DNA from: Conexibacter stalactiti
GTDB lineage: Bacteria > Actinomycetota > Thermoleophilia > Solirubrobacterales > Solirubrobacteraceae
Assembly: GCF_035967765.1 (NCBI RefSeq)
Contig: NZ_JAYWIT010000016.1
Reading direction: 5' to 3' (one strand)
DNA length: 64,000 nucleotides
The translations under genes were made by a program, and so were the position numbers. Below are positions 35,840-44,141 of the stretch, piece after piece. Numbering within the stretch: the stretch's first letter is position 1; each line of letters starts with the position of its first letter. The notes below the pieces were generated by a model. That model did no database searches. It saw nothing but the letters and a program-made list of their open reading frames with translations, and had not been told where the DNA came from.

Positions 35840-36366
35840 TCGCCGGCCGGCGAGACGAGGTAGGCGGCCAACGCGGCCAGCTCGCCGTCGGTCGTGCGCG
35901 CGCCGGGTGTGATCGCGACCGTGCGGATGCCGAAGCGCGACCACTCGATCGAGAGCGTGCGGGCGATGTTCTCGGCGGCGCCGCGGACGCCATCCGCCTG
36001 CGGGTCCTCTGCCCCGCGCGGCGGCGGGGCGACGAGCACGACCTTGCCGGCGCGGGCCGGTTCGATCCAGGCGGCGTTGGCGACGGCGCGGATCGTCACC
36101 CAGGCGCCGTCGAGCGTCGCCCCCAGTCCGTCGTCGCCGCCGCTGCCGAAGGCCGGACGCAGGTCGTGGACGAGCGCGTCGAGCGCGCCGTGCGCGGTCA
36201 CGGCCGCCCGCGCGTGGGAGGCCGCATCGTCCTCGTCGAGCGTCAGCGGCAGCGTCGCCGGCGTCGCGCCCAGCTCCGCCAGCGCGGGCCCGAACGGACC
36301 GCCGCCGCCGAGCGCGATCGTGCGGCCGTCGAGCAGGCCGGGGCGGAGCAGCGCGGTCGGATCCAT
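35779..36366 (-). CDS. Divergent SDR-like protein
   Basis: 195 residues from ATG 36366 (TACGCT box 9 nt upstream). It keeps a glycine-rich nucleotide loop, ALGGGGPFGPALAELGA, the LVHDLRPAFG region in place of NNAG, RGAAENIARTLSIEWSRFGIRTVAITPG, and a C-terminal YLVSPAGDYFSGARLALG typical of SDR ends. The catalytic YxxxK is not evident (GAAENIART at that place), so it may not be a standard oxidoreductase. The 3' end overlaps the cation efflux gene by 61 bp on the opposite strand. Confidence 0.7.
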   Translation of the reverse strand: MDPTALLRPGLLDGRTIALGGGGPFGPALAELGATPATLPLTLDEDDAASHARAAVTAHGALDALVHDLRPAFGSGGDDGLGATLDGAWVTIRAVANAAWIEPARAGKVVLVAPPPRGAEDPQADGVRGAAENIARTLSIEWSRFGIRTVAITPGARTTDGELAALAAYLVSPAGDYFSGARLALGEVAETPSAG

Positions 36367-36375
36367 GCGCCGCGC

Positions 36376-36381
36376 AGCGTA
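36376..36381 (-). promoter_or_regulatory. -10 box of the SDR-like gene
   Basis: TACGCT on the minus strand, 9 nt before ATG 36366. Confidence 0.45.
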
Positions 36382-36444
36382 CCCGGCGAGCACGGCGCCG
36401 CGCTCCGCTCCGGAAGCGGGTGCGGTGCCCTCCGCGCGTGCGGG

Positions 36445-36450
36445 TAGGCT
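36445..36450 (+). promoter_or_regulatory. -10 box of the metallo-beta-lactamase gene (leaderless)
   Basis: TAGGCT, 7 nt before ATG 36458; it decides this start. Confidence 0.58.
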
Positions 36451-36457
36451 CGCGCCG

Positions 36458-37366
36458 ATGGCCGTCGCGACCGAGCCCAAGCCGCTCACGCACGCGCTCC
36501 CGGATGGCAGCGCCGAGGCGACCGTGCGGCTGACGCCGCTGCTGGCCGGGGAGCTGGGCTCGCCGCCGGCGATGCTGGCACGCCGCGAGGGCCGCTTCGG
36601 CGGATTGCGCGACCGCGCCGGGATCCTCTTCGGCCGCCGCGCGAACTGGGAGTGGCTGCCGGTCCCCGCCTTCCTCGTCGAGCACCCGACCGCCGGCCCG
36701 CTGCTGGTCGACACCGGCTTCCACGGCAGTGCCGCCGACGATCCCACGATCAACATGGGCCGCGCGGCGCGGCTGCTGTACCGCGTGCGGATGACGCGCG
36801 AGCAGACGGTCGCGGCGCAGCTGGAGGCGCGCGGGATCGCGCCGACCGACGTGCGCACCGTCGTGATGACCCACCTGCACATAGACCACGCTGGCGGCGT
36901 GCCGGAGTTCCCCGCCGCGACCTTCGTCGTCGACCGGCGCGAGTGGGCGGCGGCCTCCGCGGGCGGCTGGCGCCAGGGCTACCACGGCCGCCAGTTCGAC
37001 CACGCCTTCGACTGGCGCGAGATCGACTACGGCGCGCCCTCGATCGACTCGTTCGCCAGCTTCGGCCAGTCGTTCGACCTGTTCGGCGACGGCTCCGTGC
37101 GACTGCTGTCGACTCCCGGCCACACCGCCGGCCACCAGTCGGTGCTGCTGCGGCTGCGCGAGCGCGAACTGCTGCTGGTCGGCGACGCGGCCTACACGTG
37201 GGCGGCCCTGCGCGACGGCGCGATGCCGCTCGAACTGCACGACGAGCACCACTACCGCCGCTCGCGCGGGGAGATCGCGCACTACCTGCGGCTGACGCCG
37301 AGCGCACTCGCGATCCCCGGTCACGACGCCGCGGCGTGGGCGACGCTGGAACCTCAGTACGCGTAG
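36458..37366 (+). CDS. Metallo-beta-lactamase-fold hydrolase (lactonase-like)
   Basis: 302 residues. The metal motif HxHxDH is MTHLHIDHAGGVPEF (about 138-143). LLVDTGFHGSA comes before it, LLSTPGHTAGHQSVLL (third His, about 225) and LLVGDAAYTW (bridging Asp) follow, and the final His is in AIPGHDAAAW. The pattern resembles AHL-lactonase and related hydrolases, but the substrate is not established. It is divergent from the SDR-like gene. Confidence 0.9.
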   Translation: MAVATEPKPLTHALPDGSAEATVRLTPLLAGELGSPPAMLARREGRFGGLRDRAGILFGRRANWEWLPVPAFLVEHPTAGPLLVDTGFHGSAADDPTINMGRAARLLYRVRMTREQTVAAQLEARGIAPTDVRTVVMTHLHIDHAGGVPEFPAATFVVDRREWAAASAGGWRQGYHGRQFDHAFDWREIDYGAPSIDSFASFGQSFDLFGDGSVRLLSTPGHTAGHQSVLLRLRERELLLVGDAAYTWAALRDGAMPLELHDEHHYRRSRGEIAHYLRLTPSALAIPGHDAAAWATLEPQYA

Positions 37367-37466
37367 CGCGGCCGTTCAGGGTCCCGGCTCAGGTGCGCCC
37401 CCGATGGCGCGCGGGCCGGTGCGCGGGAGGCTGGTCTCCTCGATGGAACCGACAAGGAGATCAACC

Positions 37467-37985
37467 ATGCCGCGCAGTGCACTCGCGCTGCTGACCGTCG
37501 TGGCCGCGCTCGCGGCCGCGGGCGCCGGCGCGCAGACGCCCGCCCCGACCTGCGACGGGAAGGCCGCGACGATCGTCGCCGAGCCAGGTCAGGACAACGT
37601 CCAGGGGACCGACGGCGACGATTTCGTCTTCGGCGGCGAGGGGAACGACACGATCTGCGGCCTCGGCGGCGACGACCAGCTGCAAGGAGGCGCGGGCGAC
37701 GACCGCGGCTTCGGCGCGGCCGGCGAGGACCGCATCGTCGGCCACGCGGGCGCTGACCTGCTCGACGGCGGCGCCGGGGAGGACTTCCTGCGCGGTGACG
37801 AGGGCGCCGACCGATTCGCCGGCGGCGGCGGCGGCGCCGGCGACGACCGCCTGATGGGCGCGACGGGCGACGACGTGCTCAGCGGCGGCAAGGGCGACGA
37901 CGAGCTGTGGGGCGCGGCCGGCCGCGACACCTGCAACGGCGGCCCGGGCAGGGACGATCGCGTCTCCTGCGAGCGGGGCAGCTGA
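37467..37985 (+). CDS. Secreted RTX-type calcium-binding repeat protein
   Basis: 172 residues from ATG 37467 (AGGAG 7 nt upstream). A signal peptide (ALALLTVVAALAAAGAGAQ) is followed by seven to eight degenerate RTX nonapeptides such as GGEGNDTIC, GGAGDDRGF, GGAGEDFLR, GGKGDDELW and GGPGRDDRV. Such repeats bind Ca2+ outside the cell and form a beta-roll. Four cysteines are present, which is unusual for RTX proteins. No catalytic domain is attached, so its role is unknown. Confidence 0.85.
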   Translation: MPRSALALLTVVAALAAAGAGAQTPAPTCDGKAATIVAEPGQDNVQGTDGDDFVFGGEGNDTICGLGGDDQLQGGAGDDRGFGAAGEDRIVGHAGADLLDGGAGEDFLRGDEGADRFAGGGGGAGDDRLMGATGDDVLSGGKGDDELWGAAGRDTCNGGPGRDDRVSCERGS

Positions 37986-38081
37986 GCGGGGGGAACGTGC
38001 CGCGCTCCTGCGACGTGTTGACGCAGGGCGCTTGCAACTTCCTGCCGGGTTCTGGCGAATTACCGGCGGGGGAACGTGCGA

Positions 38082-38111
38082 TGGCCGCGGGCGGAGCACC
38101 GTCCGCGGCCA
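38082..38111. terminator. Hairpin between the RTX-like gene and plsC
   Basis: TGGCCGCGG pairs with CCGCGGCCA and extends to 12 pairs (38082-38093 with 38100-38111), between convergent genes. No T-run. The 165-bp gap also contains two copies of GGGGAACGTGC (about 37990 and 38069). Confidence 0.55.
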
Positions 38112-38150
38112 ACGTGCACGTGTCGGCCTCCGCGGGGCCGGCGGGCGTGC

Positions 38151-38936
38151 TCAGCCGAGCGCCGGCTTGACCGCGCGGCGCTCCTCGCGCGCGCGTCTGG
38201 CGACGCCCTTGGGGCCGAGCTGCTCGATCTGCGCGTAGAGCGCCTTGATCTCCGTCAGCACGGCGTCGGCGACCTCCTGCTGCTGCTCGCGCGTCGGTCT
38301 GTCGACCGGCTCCCAGCGCATCGGCTCTCCGTACAGGACGATCACCTTCGGGAACTGGAGCTTCTTCCAGTTGCGCACTCTGACCGAGCCGTAGATCGCG
38401 GCCGGCACGATCGGCGCGCCTGACTGCAGCGCGATCCGGCCGATGCCGGGGCGGGCGCGGTCGCTGACCTTGCCGTCGCGCGAGCGACCGCCCTCGCAGT
38501 ACATCACCAGCGTCCCTCTGCGCTCGAGGATCGAGTAGGTCGTCTGGAAGGCGTCCTCGTCGAAGGCGCCCCGCCGCACCGGGAAGACGCCGCCGGGCGA
38601 GAAGATCCACTCGCCCGGCTTCTTGAACAGCTGCGACTTCGCCATGAAGCGGACGCGGCGGCGGATGAAGGCGCCGACGAAGAAGTGGTCCATGAACGAG
38701 GCGTGGTTGGGGGCGAGGATCACGGCGCCCTCGTTCGGCACGCGCTCGGAGTGGTAGCCGCGCATGCGGAACGCGCTCAGCCCCCACAGGACGGTGACTG
38801 TGCGGACGGCCTCGTAGACCCAGTTGGGGTCGGTCGTCCGCGCCCGCTGGTGGAACTTGTCGAAGTAGTCCTTCTCGCGCGAGTCCTTGTAGACCTGCGC
38901 CTTCATGCTCGACAGTCTCGGATCGTGGTCGGCCAT
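38151..38936 (-). CDS. plsC: 1-acyl-sn-glycerol-3-phosphate acyltransferase family protein
   Basis: 261 residues. The acyltransferase box is NHASFMDH (catalytic His78 and Asp83), then SPGGVFPVRRGAF, YCEGGRSRDGKVSDRARPGIGRIAL (substrate EGGRS block, about 146) and APIVPAAIYGS. It esterifies the second position of lysophosphatidic acid at the membrane, or acts on a related acceptor. A TAAGGT box lies 7 nt before the ATG. Confidence 0.92.
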   Translation of the reverse strand: MADHDPRLSSMKAQVYKDSREKDYFDKFHQRARTTDPNWVYEAVRTVTVLWGLSAFRMRGYHSERVPNEGAVILAPNHASFMDHFFVGAFIRRRVRFMAKSQLFKKPGEWIFSPGGVFPVRRGAFDEDAFQTTYSILERRGTLVMYCEGGRSRDGKVSDRARPGIGRIALQSGAPIVPAAIYGSVRVRNWKKLQFPKVIVLYGEPMRWEPVDRPTREQQQEVADAVLTEIKALYAQIEQLGPKGVARRAREERRAVKPALG

Positions 38937-38943
38937 CGCGCGA

Positions 38944-38949
38944 ACCTTA
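38944..38949 (-). promoter_or_regulatory. -10 box of plsC (leaderless)
   Basis: TAAGGT on the minus strand, exactly 7 nt before ATG 38936. Confidence 0.6.
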
Positions 38950-39000
38950 GCGCCGCGCCGGGCGCGGAGGCGCGCCCGGCGCGGGCGCTGAGAACGCCGC

Positions 39001-40461
39001 TCAATGCACCTCCTCCTCGCGCGGCTGTATCGGCAGCAGCAGCGCCAGCAGCGCCGCCGCCGCGATCAACGCCAGCACCCAGATCACGACCCGCTCGAAC
39101 GCGTCCGTGAAGCCGTCGTCGCCGAGCACGGTGAAGAAGACGGTGCCGATGACGGCGATGCCGACGGCGGCGCCGAGCTGCTGGATCGCGTTGAGAGCGC
39201 CGGAGGCCGAACCGACCTCCTCGTCGCCGACGGCGGCGAGGATGAGGCTGAACAGCGGCGCGACGACGAGCCCGATGCCGAACCCGGCGAGCAGCTGCGG
39301 GCCGGCCAGCTGCATGCTCGTGACCTCGAGCCCGTTGTGGTTGACGACGGCCAGCAGCGCCACCATCCCGACGGCCATCAGCAGCAGCCCCAGGTGGAGC
39401 ACGTGGCGGCCGAAGCGCGGCACCAGCAGCGCGCCGCCGACGCCGGCGCCGACCGCCATCCCAAGCGACTGCGGCACGAGTGTGAGGCCGGCGTGGATCG
39501 CGCTGAAGTGCAAGCCGAGCTGGAGATAGAGCGTCAGCACCAGCATCAGGCCCATCATCGCGGCGAAGAACAGCAGCAGCACGAAGGCGCCGCTGGTGTA
39601 GGCGCGCTTGGCGAAGATGCTCGTCGTGACGAGCGGGTCGCGGCCGGCGCGCTCGCGGGCGCGCTCGTGCAGCCCGAAGACGACGAACAAGACGCCGCTG
39701 GCGGCCATCATCGCGAAGGTCCACGCCGGCCAGTCGAGCTCGCGGCCCTGGATCAGCGGGTAGATCAGCAGGCCGACGGCGGCCGCGACGAGCACCGCGC
39801 CGACGCCGTCGAGCCGGCTCACGCCGGGCGTTCTCGACTCCGGCAGCAGCGCGACCGCGCCGGCGACCGCGACGATCCCGAGCGGCAGGTTGACGAGGAA
39901 GATCAGCCGCCAGCCGGTCCCGAACAGGTCGGCGTCGACGAGCGCGCCGCCGACGATCGGGCCGAGCACGGCCGAAAGACCGATGACGGGACCGAAGAGG
40001 CCGAACGCCTTCGGCAGCTCCTCGGTCGAGAAGGCCGAGCGGATGATCCCGAAGCCCTGCGGGATCATCAGCGCCGCGGCGGCGCCCTGCAGCAGCCGGA
40101 AGGCGACCAGCACGCCGGTGCTCGGTGCGATCCCGCACAGCAGCGAGCAGGCCGTGAAGCCGACGATGCCGACGATGAAGAGACGACGGCGGCCGTAGAG
40201 GTCACCGAGGCGGCCGCCGAGCACGAGCCCGACGGCGAGCGCCAGCGCGTAGCCCCCGACGATCCACTGCAGCGCCGCCGAGGAGGCGTGCAGCTCGGCG
40301 CTGATCGACGGCGCGGCGACGTTGACGATCGTGCCGTCGAGCAGGTCCATGCACTCGACGGCGAGCACGACGAACAGGATCAGCCAGCGCTTGGGATGGC
40401 CGGCGGCGGGTCCTGGCGGAGCGGCGGGCGCGGCGGTTGGAGCTGTTTCGGTGGATGTCAC
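39001..40461 (-). CDS. MFS drug efflux transporter (DHA2, 14-helix type)
   Basis: 486 residues from GTG 40461 (GAGG upstream). About 14 membrane helices. DHA2 marks are LLDGTIVNVAAPSI in helix 1, WIVGGYALALAVGLVLGGRLGDLYGRRRLF (motif A), LGPIVGGALVD (motif C, antiporter) and GWRLIFLVNLPLG. It is expected to export toxic compounds by proton exchange. It is divergent from a TetR gene with several operator copies between them, the classic regulated efflux pair. Confidence 0.93.
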   Translation of the reverse strand: MTSTETAPTAAPAAPPGPAAGHPKRWLILFVVLAVECMDLLDGTIVNVAAPSISAELHASSAALQWIVGGYALALAVGLVLGGRLGDLYGRRRLFIVGIVGFTACSLLCGIAPSTGVLVAFRLLQGAAAALMIPQGFGIIRSAFSTEELPKAFGLFGPVIGLSAVLGPIVGGALVDADLFGTGWRLIFLVNLPLGIVAVAGAVALLPESRTPGVSRLDGVGAVLVAAAVGLLIYPLIQGRELDWPAWTFAMMAASGVLFVVFGLHERARERAGRDPLVTTSIFAKRAYTSGAFVLLLFFAAMMGLMLVLTLYLQLGLHFSAIHAGLTLVPQSLGMAVGAGVGGALLVPRFGRHVLHLGLLLMAVGMVALLAVVNHNGLEVTSMQLAGPQLLAGFGIGLVVAPLFSLILAAVGDEEVGSASGALNAIQQLGAAVGIAVIGTVFFTVLGDDGFTDAFERVVIWVLALIAAAALLALLLPIQPREEEVH

Positions 40462-40500
40462 GGGGGCCTCGTGATTCGATCGCGGTTCGGACGGCGGGTG

Positions 40501-40570
40501 GAACGGTGTTCGTCCAAGTTCGAACACTGTTTTTTTACTCGAACACTGTTCTAGCGTACAATCACTGTTC
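40501..40570. promoter_or_regulatory. Multi-site TetR operator between the MFS and tetR genes
   Basis: GAACNNNGTTC-type sites occur at 40501-40511 (GAACGGTGTTC), 40522-40532 (GAACACTGTTT), 40541-40551 (GAACACTGTTC), with a half site at 40560-40570 ending CACTGTTC. Spacing is 21, 19 and 19 bp, about two helix turns. The third site lies between the -35 (TTTACT, 40534-40539) and -10 of tetR. Confidence 0.82.
40557..40562 (+). promoter_or_regulatory. -10 box of the efflux tetR (leaderless)
   Basis: TACAAT, one of the best -10 boxes in the window, 8 nt before GTG 40571. The 17-bp spacer to TTTACT contains an operator. Confidence 0.68.
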
Positions 40571-41392
40571 GTGTCAACCGCTCCGATCCCCGATCCCCCC
40601 TGGAAGCGCCGCAGAGCGAGACGCCCGGCGCAGAAGGCGCCGCTGACGCGCGAGGCCGTGCTCGACGCCGCCCAGGCGATCCTCGACCAAGAGGGCCTCG
40701 CCGGCATCTCGATGCGGCGAATCGCCGAGCGGCTCGACACCGGTCCGGCGTCGCTCTACCAGCACGTCGCGGACAAGGAGGAGCTGCTCGACGAGCTGCT
40801 CGACCGGGTGCTCGGCGAGATCGAGTTCCCGAGACCGGACCCCGACGACTGGCAGACGCCGTTGAAGGAGGTGCTGCGCACGCTGCGGCGCGTGCTCGCC
40901 GCCCACAGGGACATCGCCTACGTGACGCTCGGGAAGGTCCCGACCGGCCCCAACGGGCTCGCCGGCGCCGAGGCGATGCTGGCGATCCTGAGCGTCGGCG
41001 GCGTGCCGGGACCGATCGCCTCCTACGCGCTCGACCTGCTCGCGCTGTTCGTCGGCGCCGTCGCCTACGAGGAGGCGATCGAGGAGCAGCGGATCGGCTC
41101 CCCGGAGCAGGCGCAGCACTACCACGAGCAGGTCGGCAGCTACTTCGCCACGCTGCCGCCCGCGCGTTTCCCGACGATCACCGGCATGATCGACGACCTG
41201 ACGCGGATCGGCGCGACCGAGGACGAGCGCTTCGAGTTCCAGCTCGACGTGCAGCTGCGCGGGATCGCGGCGCACGTCGAGGAGTACGCGGCCGGCCGCG
41301 GCATCTTCCACGCGGGCGGGAGCGGCGCGGAGGCGGGCGGCGCGCGGGCGACCGCGAACGGCGCGGACGCGGGCGCAGCACCCGGCGCGTGA
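40571..41392 (+). CDS. TetR-family repressor of the MFS efflux pump
   Basis: 273 residues. The HTH is LTREAVLDAAQAILDQEGLAGISMRRIAERLDTGPASLYQHVADKEELL, with the tetracycline-repressor-like recognition helix. The C-terminal domain (about 85-245) has the layout of TetR_C proteins (TLPPARFPTITGMIDDLTRIGATEDERFEFQLDVQLRGI). An Ala/Gly-rich tail follows. It is transcribed away from the MFS gene, and its own promoter holds the operator. Its stop overlaps the esterase start. Confidence 0.92.
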   Translation: MSTAPIPDPPWKRRRARRPAQKAPLTREAVLDAAQAILDQEGLAGISMRRIAERLDTGPASLYQHVADKEELLDELLDRVLGEIEFPRPDPDDWQTPLKEVLRTLRRVLAAHRDIAYVTLGKVPTGPNGLAGAEAMLAILSVGGVPGPIASYALDLLALFVGAVAYEEAIEEQRIGSPEQAQHYHEQVGSYFATLPPARFPTITGMIDDLTRIGATEDERFEFQLDVQLRGIAAHVEEYAAGRGIFHAGGSGAEAGGARATANGADAGAAPGA

Positions 41393-42243
41393 GCGTCGTC
41401 GCGCGGCGGCGGCTGGTCGCGCTGCTGGCGCTGGGCGTGGTCGCGGTCGCGGCGGTGCTCGCCGTCGGCGCACTGCGCGACGTCGTCCGCGGCTACGACC
41501 CGCGGGGCGCCTCCGTCACGCACGCGGAGCTGCGCAGCGACGCCGTCGCCGGCCGCGCGCTGAAGCAGACCTACGTGGCGCCGGCCGGCGGCGCGCGCGG
41601 CCGGCCGCTGCTCGTCTTCCTGCACGGCCGCGGCGAGGACGGCGCCGACTCCAACCTCTCCGACGAGCTGTTCGCCGCGCTGCACGCGCTCGGCGACCGC
41701 GCTCCGGCGATCGTCTTCCCCGACGGCGGCGAGGCCTCCTACTGGCATGACCGCGCCGACGGCGCCTGGGGCCGCTACGTGCTGGAGGAGGCGATCCCGG
41801 CCGCCGTCCGCCGCCTCCACGCCGACCCGCGGCGGATCGCGATCGGCGGCATCTCGATGGGCGGCTTCGGCGCCTACGACCTCGCGCGGCGCGCACCCGG
41901 CCGCTTCTGCGCGGTCGGCGGCCACTCCCCCGCGCTGTGGCAGAGCGCCGGCGAGACGGCGGCGGGCGCCTTCGACGACGCCGAGGACTTCGCCGCGCAC
42001 GACCTGATCGCCGCCGCCCACTCCGGCGAGGCGTCGTGGCGCGACCTGCCGCTGTGGCTCGACAGCGGTGGCGAGGATCCCTTCCGCCCCGGCATCGACG
42101 CCTTCGCGGGCGCGTTGCGCGACGGCGGCGCCGACGTGCGGGCCCGCACCTGGCCCGGCGCCCACGAGGGCGGCTACTGGCGCGCGCACATGCGCGACTA
42201 CCTGCGCTTCTACGCCGCTGCGCTGGCGCACTGCGAGCGCTGA
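41389..42243 (+). CDS. Membrane-anchored alpha/beta-hydrolase (esterase D-like)
   Basis: 284 residues from GTG 41389, overlapping the tetR stop (GTGA). An N-terminal signal anchor (LVALLALGVVAVAAVLAVGAL) is followed by an alpha/beta-hydrolase fold. LLVFLHGRGEDG gives the oxyanion region, RIAIGGISMGGFGAYDLA the nucleophile Ser (GISMG, about 152), and an Asp in DSGGEDPF and His in PGAHEGGYW complete the triad. It probably acts outside the membrane. Co-translation with the repressor places it in the efflux regulon. Confidence 0.87.
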   Translation: MSVVARRRLVALLALGVVAVAAVLAVGALRDVVRGYDPRGASVTHAELRSDAVAGRALKQTYVAPAGGARGRPLLVFLHGRGEDGADSNLSDELFAALHALGDRAPAIVFPDGGEASYWHDRADGAWGRYVLEEAIPAAVRRLHADPRRIAIGGISMGGFGAYDLARRAPGRFCAVGGHSPALWQSAGETAAGAFDDAEDFAAHDLIAAAHSGEASWRDLPLWLDSGGEDPFRPGIDAFAGALRDGGADVRARTWPGAHEGGYWRAHMRDYLRFYAAALAHCER

Positions 42244-42277
42244 GCGGCGCGCCGGGCCGCCGCGTGTTGGCGCGCCG

Positions 42278-43009
42278 CTACCGCCGCGCGACGTAGACCG
42301 CGACGAAGTCCCTCAGCTGCCGGCCGCGGTGCAGGAAGCCGCGCAGCGTCTTGCCGGTCGCGCGGTGGGTCAACGGCAGCTCGACCTCGCGCACGCGGTA
42401 GCCGGCGCGCACGGCGTCGACCGTCATCCCGATCTCCATCCCGAAGCGCGGCGCGAACGGCACGACCGCGGGCAGCAGGTCGGCGCGCAGCGCGCGCTGG
42501 CCGGAGATCGGCGCGATCGTGTCGAGGCCGCAGCGCCGTCTGATCGCCCAGTGCGCGAAGCCGACCGCGAGCCCGAAGCCGCCGCCGACGCGGCGCGCGA
42601 AGGCGGCGACGGCGAGGTCGGCGTCGCCGCGCGCGACCGTCTCGACCAGCTGCGCCAGCGCGCTGGCGCTCGTCGCCAGGTCGCCGTCGCACAGCAACAC
42701 GACCGGCGGGTCGGGCTCCTGCGCAAGCGCCAGCAGCCGCTGCGCGCCGAGTGTCGCCGCCCCGCCCTTGCCGACGTTGCGCTCGCTGCGCACGACCTCG
42801 GCGCCGTGAGCGGCGGCGACCTCGGCGGTGCCGTCGGCCGAGCCGTCGTCGGCGACGACGACGCGCACGCCGGGGAAGACCTCGCGCAGCGCCGCGAGCG
42901 TCGCCGGCAGGCGGTCGGCCTCGTCGTGCGCGGCGATCAGCACGACCGGCGGGCGCCCGACCGTCGGGGTGGGCTCAGGCGTGTGGGGGGAAGCGTCGTC
43001 GGACATCAC
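42278..43009 (-). CDS. Family 2 glycosyltransferase
   Basis: 243 residues; the start is GTG 43009 or the adjacent ATG 43006. GT-A features are VVLIAAHDEADRLPATLAAL, VVVADDGSADGTAEVAAAHGAEVV, NVGKGGAATLGA and VVLLCDGDLATSASAL (the DxD-like DGD). The C-terminal part is PISGQRALRADLLP, with FGMEIGMTVDAVRAGYRVREVELPLTHR. It resembles polyprenyl-phosphate or glucosyl-3-phosphoglycerate-type transferases that start glycan synthesis. Acceptor unknown. No membrane helices. Confidence 0.88.
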   Translation of the reverse strand: MMSDDASPHTPEPTPTVGRPPVVLIAAHDEADRLPATLAALREVFPGVRVVVADDGSADGTAEVAAAHGAEVVRSERNVGKGGAATLGAQRLLALAQEPDPPVVLLCDGDLATSASALAQLVETVARGDADLAVAAFARRVGGGFGLAVGFAHWAIRRRCGLDTIAPISGQRALRADLLPAVVPFAPRFGMEIGMTVDAVRAGYRVREVELPLTHRATGKTLRGFLHRGRQLRDFVAVYVARR

Positions 43010-43085
43010 GTGCGGCGGCTATTCTGGCGCCCCGCGGGGCCGACTGCGGCGCCGTTCCCCATTTGCGCATCTTCCAGGAGGTCCC

Positions 43086-43298
43086 ATGGCTGACGTCGAG
43101 GCTCACATCACCGGCACCGTCTGGAGAGTCGAAGTCGAGGTCGGCGACACGATCGACGAGGGCGACACGGTCGTGATCCTCGAGTCGATGAAGATGGAGA
43201 TGCCGGTCGAGGCGGAGGATCCCGGCACCGTCAAGGAGATCCGCTGCGCCGAGGGCCAGGCGGTCTCCGAGGGCGACACGCTGATCGTGCTCGAGTAG
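43086..43298 (+). CDS. Free biotin/lipoyl carrier protein (TB7.3-like)
   Basis: 70 residues from ATG 43086 with AGGAGG 4 nt upstream. It consists only of the biotinyl domain, with the modified lysine in ESMKMEMP (about 36) between two hammerhead halves. Its size and sequence match the mycobacterial TB7.3 (Rv3221c) type. It could serve the carboxyltransferase encoded at 26223, which has no linked carrier, or another carboxylase. The next gene starts directly after its stop. Confidence 0.92.
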   Translation: MADVEAHITGTVWRVEVEVGDTIDEGDTVVILESMKMEMPVEAEDPGTVKEIRCAEGQAVSEGDTLIVLE

Positions 43299-44093
43299 AT
43301 GTCCGCGGGCGCTTCGGAGCCGGCCGGCGGCCGGCTGCTGCTCGACGAGCCGGCGCCCGGCGTCGCGCGGCTGACGATCTCAAACCCCGCCAAGCGCGGC
43401 GCGCTCGACGCCCCGCTGCTGGCGGCGCTGGCCGAGACGTTCGCGTCGCTGGACGCCCGCTGCGTGCTGCTGACCGGCGAGGGCCGCTCCTTCTGCGCCG
43501 GCTACGACATCGGCGCGCTCACCTCCGAGGGGTACGACGACAGCGGCGGCCACCCCTTCCAGGCGGCGCTGGCCGCCGTCGCCGACTACCCCTATCCCGT
43601 CGTCGCCGCGCTCAACGGCTACGCGATCGGCGGCGGCCTGGAGCTGGCGATCACCTGCGACCTGCGAATCGCCGCCGCCGGCGTGCAGCTCGGGATGCCG
43701 CCGGCGAAGCTCGGCGTCGTCTACAACCACGGCGGGATCAACCGCTTCGTGACCGCGATCGGCGCCGCTCGCACGCGCGAGCTGTTCCTCACCGGCCGCC
43801 GCATCGACGCCGAGACGGCCGAACGCTGGGCGCTCGTCAACGAGGTCGTGCCGGCCGAGCAACTGCCCGACGCGGCGCTGGCGCTGGCGCGCGAGATCGC
43901 CGCCAACGCGCCGCTGTCGCTGCGCGGCAACAAGGCCGCGATCGCCGCCGTCTGCGCGGCCGCGGGCGCGCTCGACGACATGACGGCCGCCAAGCTCGAC
44001 GCCGCGCGCCGCGAGGCGTTCCTCTCGGACGACCTGCGCGAGGGCCTCGCCGCCTTCGCCGAGAAGCGCCCGCCGGCCTGGCGCGGGCGCTGA
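43299..44093 (+). CDS. Enoyl-CoA hydratase/isomerase family protein
   Basis: 264 residues. The ATG directly follows the stop of the biotin carrier. Crotonase marks: VLLTGEGRSFCAGYDIGALT (oxyanion loop, about 62-73), GYAIGGGLELAITCDLRIAAAG (about 107) and PPAKLGVVYNHGGINRF. At the second catalytic position the sequence is PAKLGVVYN. Co-transcription with a biotin carrier hints at a link between acyl-CoA carboxylation and hydration. Confidence 0.9.
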   Translation: MSAGASEPAGGRLLLDEPAPGVARLTISNPAKRGALDAPLLAALAETFASLDARCVLLTGEGRSFCAGYDIGALTSEGYDDSGGHPFQAALAAVADYPYPVVAALNGYAIGGGLELAITCDLRIAAAGVQLGMPPAKLGVVYNHGGINRFVTAIGAARTRELFLTGRRIDAETAERWALVNEVVPAEQLPDAALALAREIAANAPLSLRGNKAAIAAVCAAAGALDDMTAAKLDAARREAFLSDDLREGLAAFAEKRPPAWRGR

Positions 44094-44099
44094 GCGAGC

Positions 44100-44119
44100 G
44101 CGCGCCCGGGTGGGCGCGC
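44100..44119. terminator. Hairpin after the hydratase gene
   Basis: GCGCGCCC pairs with GGGCGCGC around a GGGT loop, between convergent genes. No T-run. Confidence 0.4.
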
Positions 44120-44141
44120 CGCGCCGCGCGCCCGACCTCCG

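Noticed and set aside
34781..37324. An 847-codon open frame on the minus strand opposite the cation efflux and metallo-beta-lactamase genes
   Set aside because: It crosses three well-supported genes and has no recognisable domain; shadow of GC-rich coding DNA.
37560..37985. A tandem DNA repeat or CRISPR-like array
   Set aside because: The repetition is at protein level (RTX nonapeptides); the DNA repeats are degenerate with no spacers.
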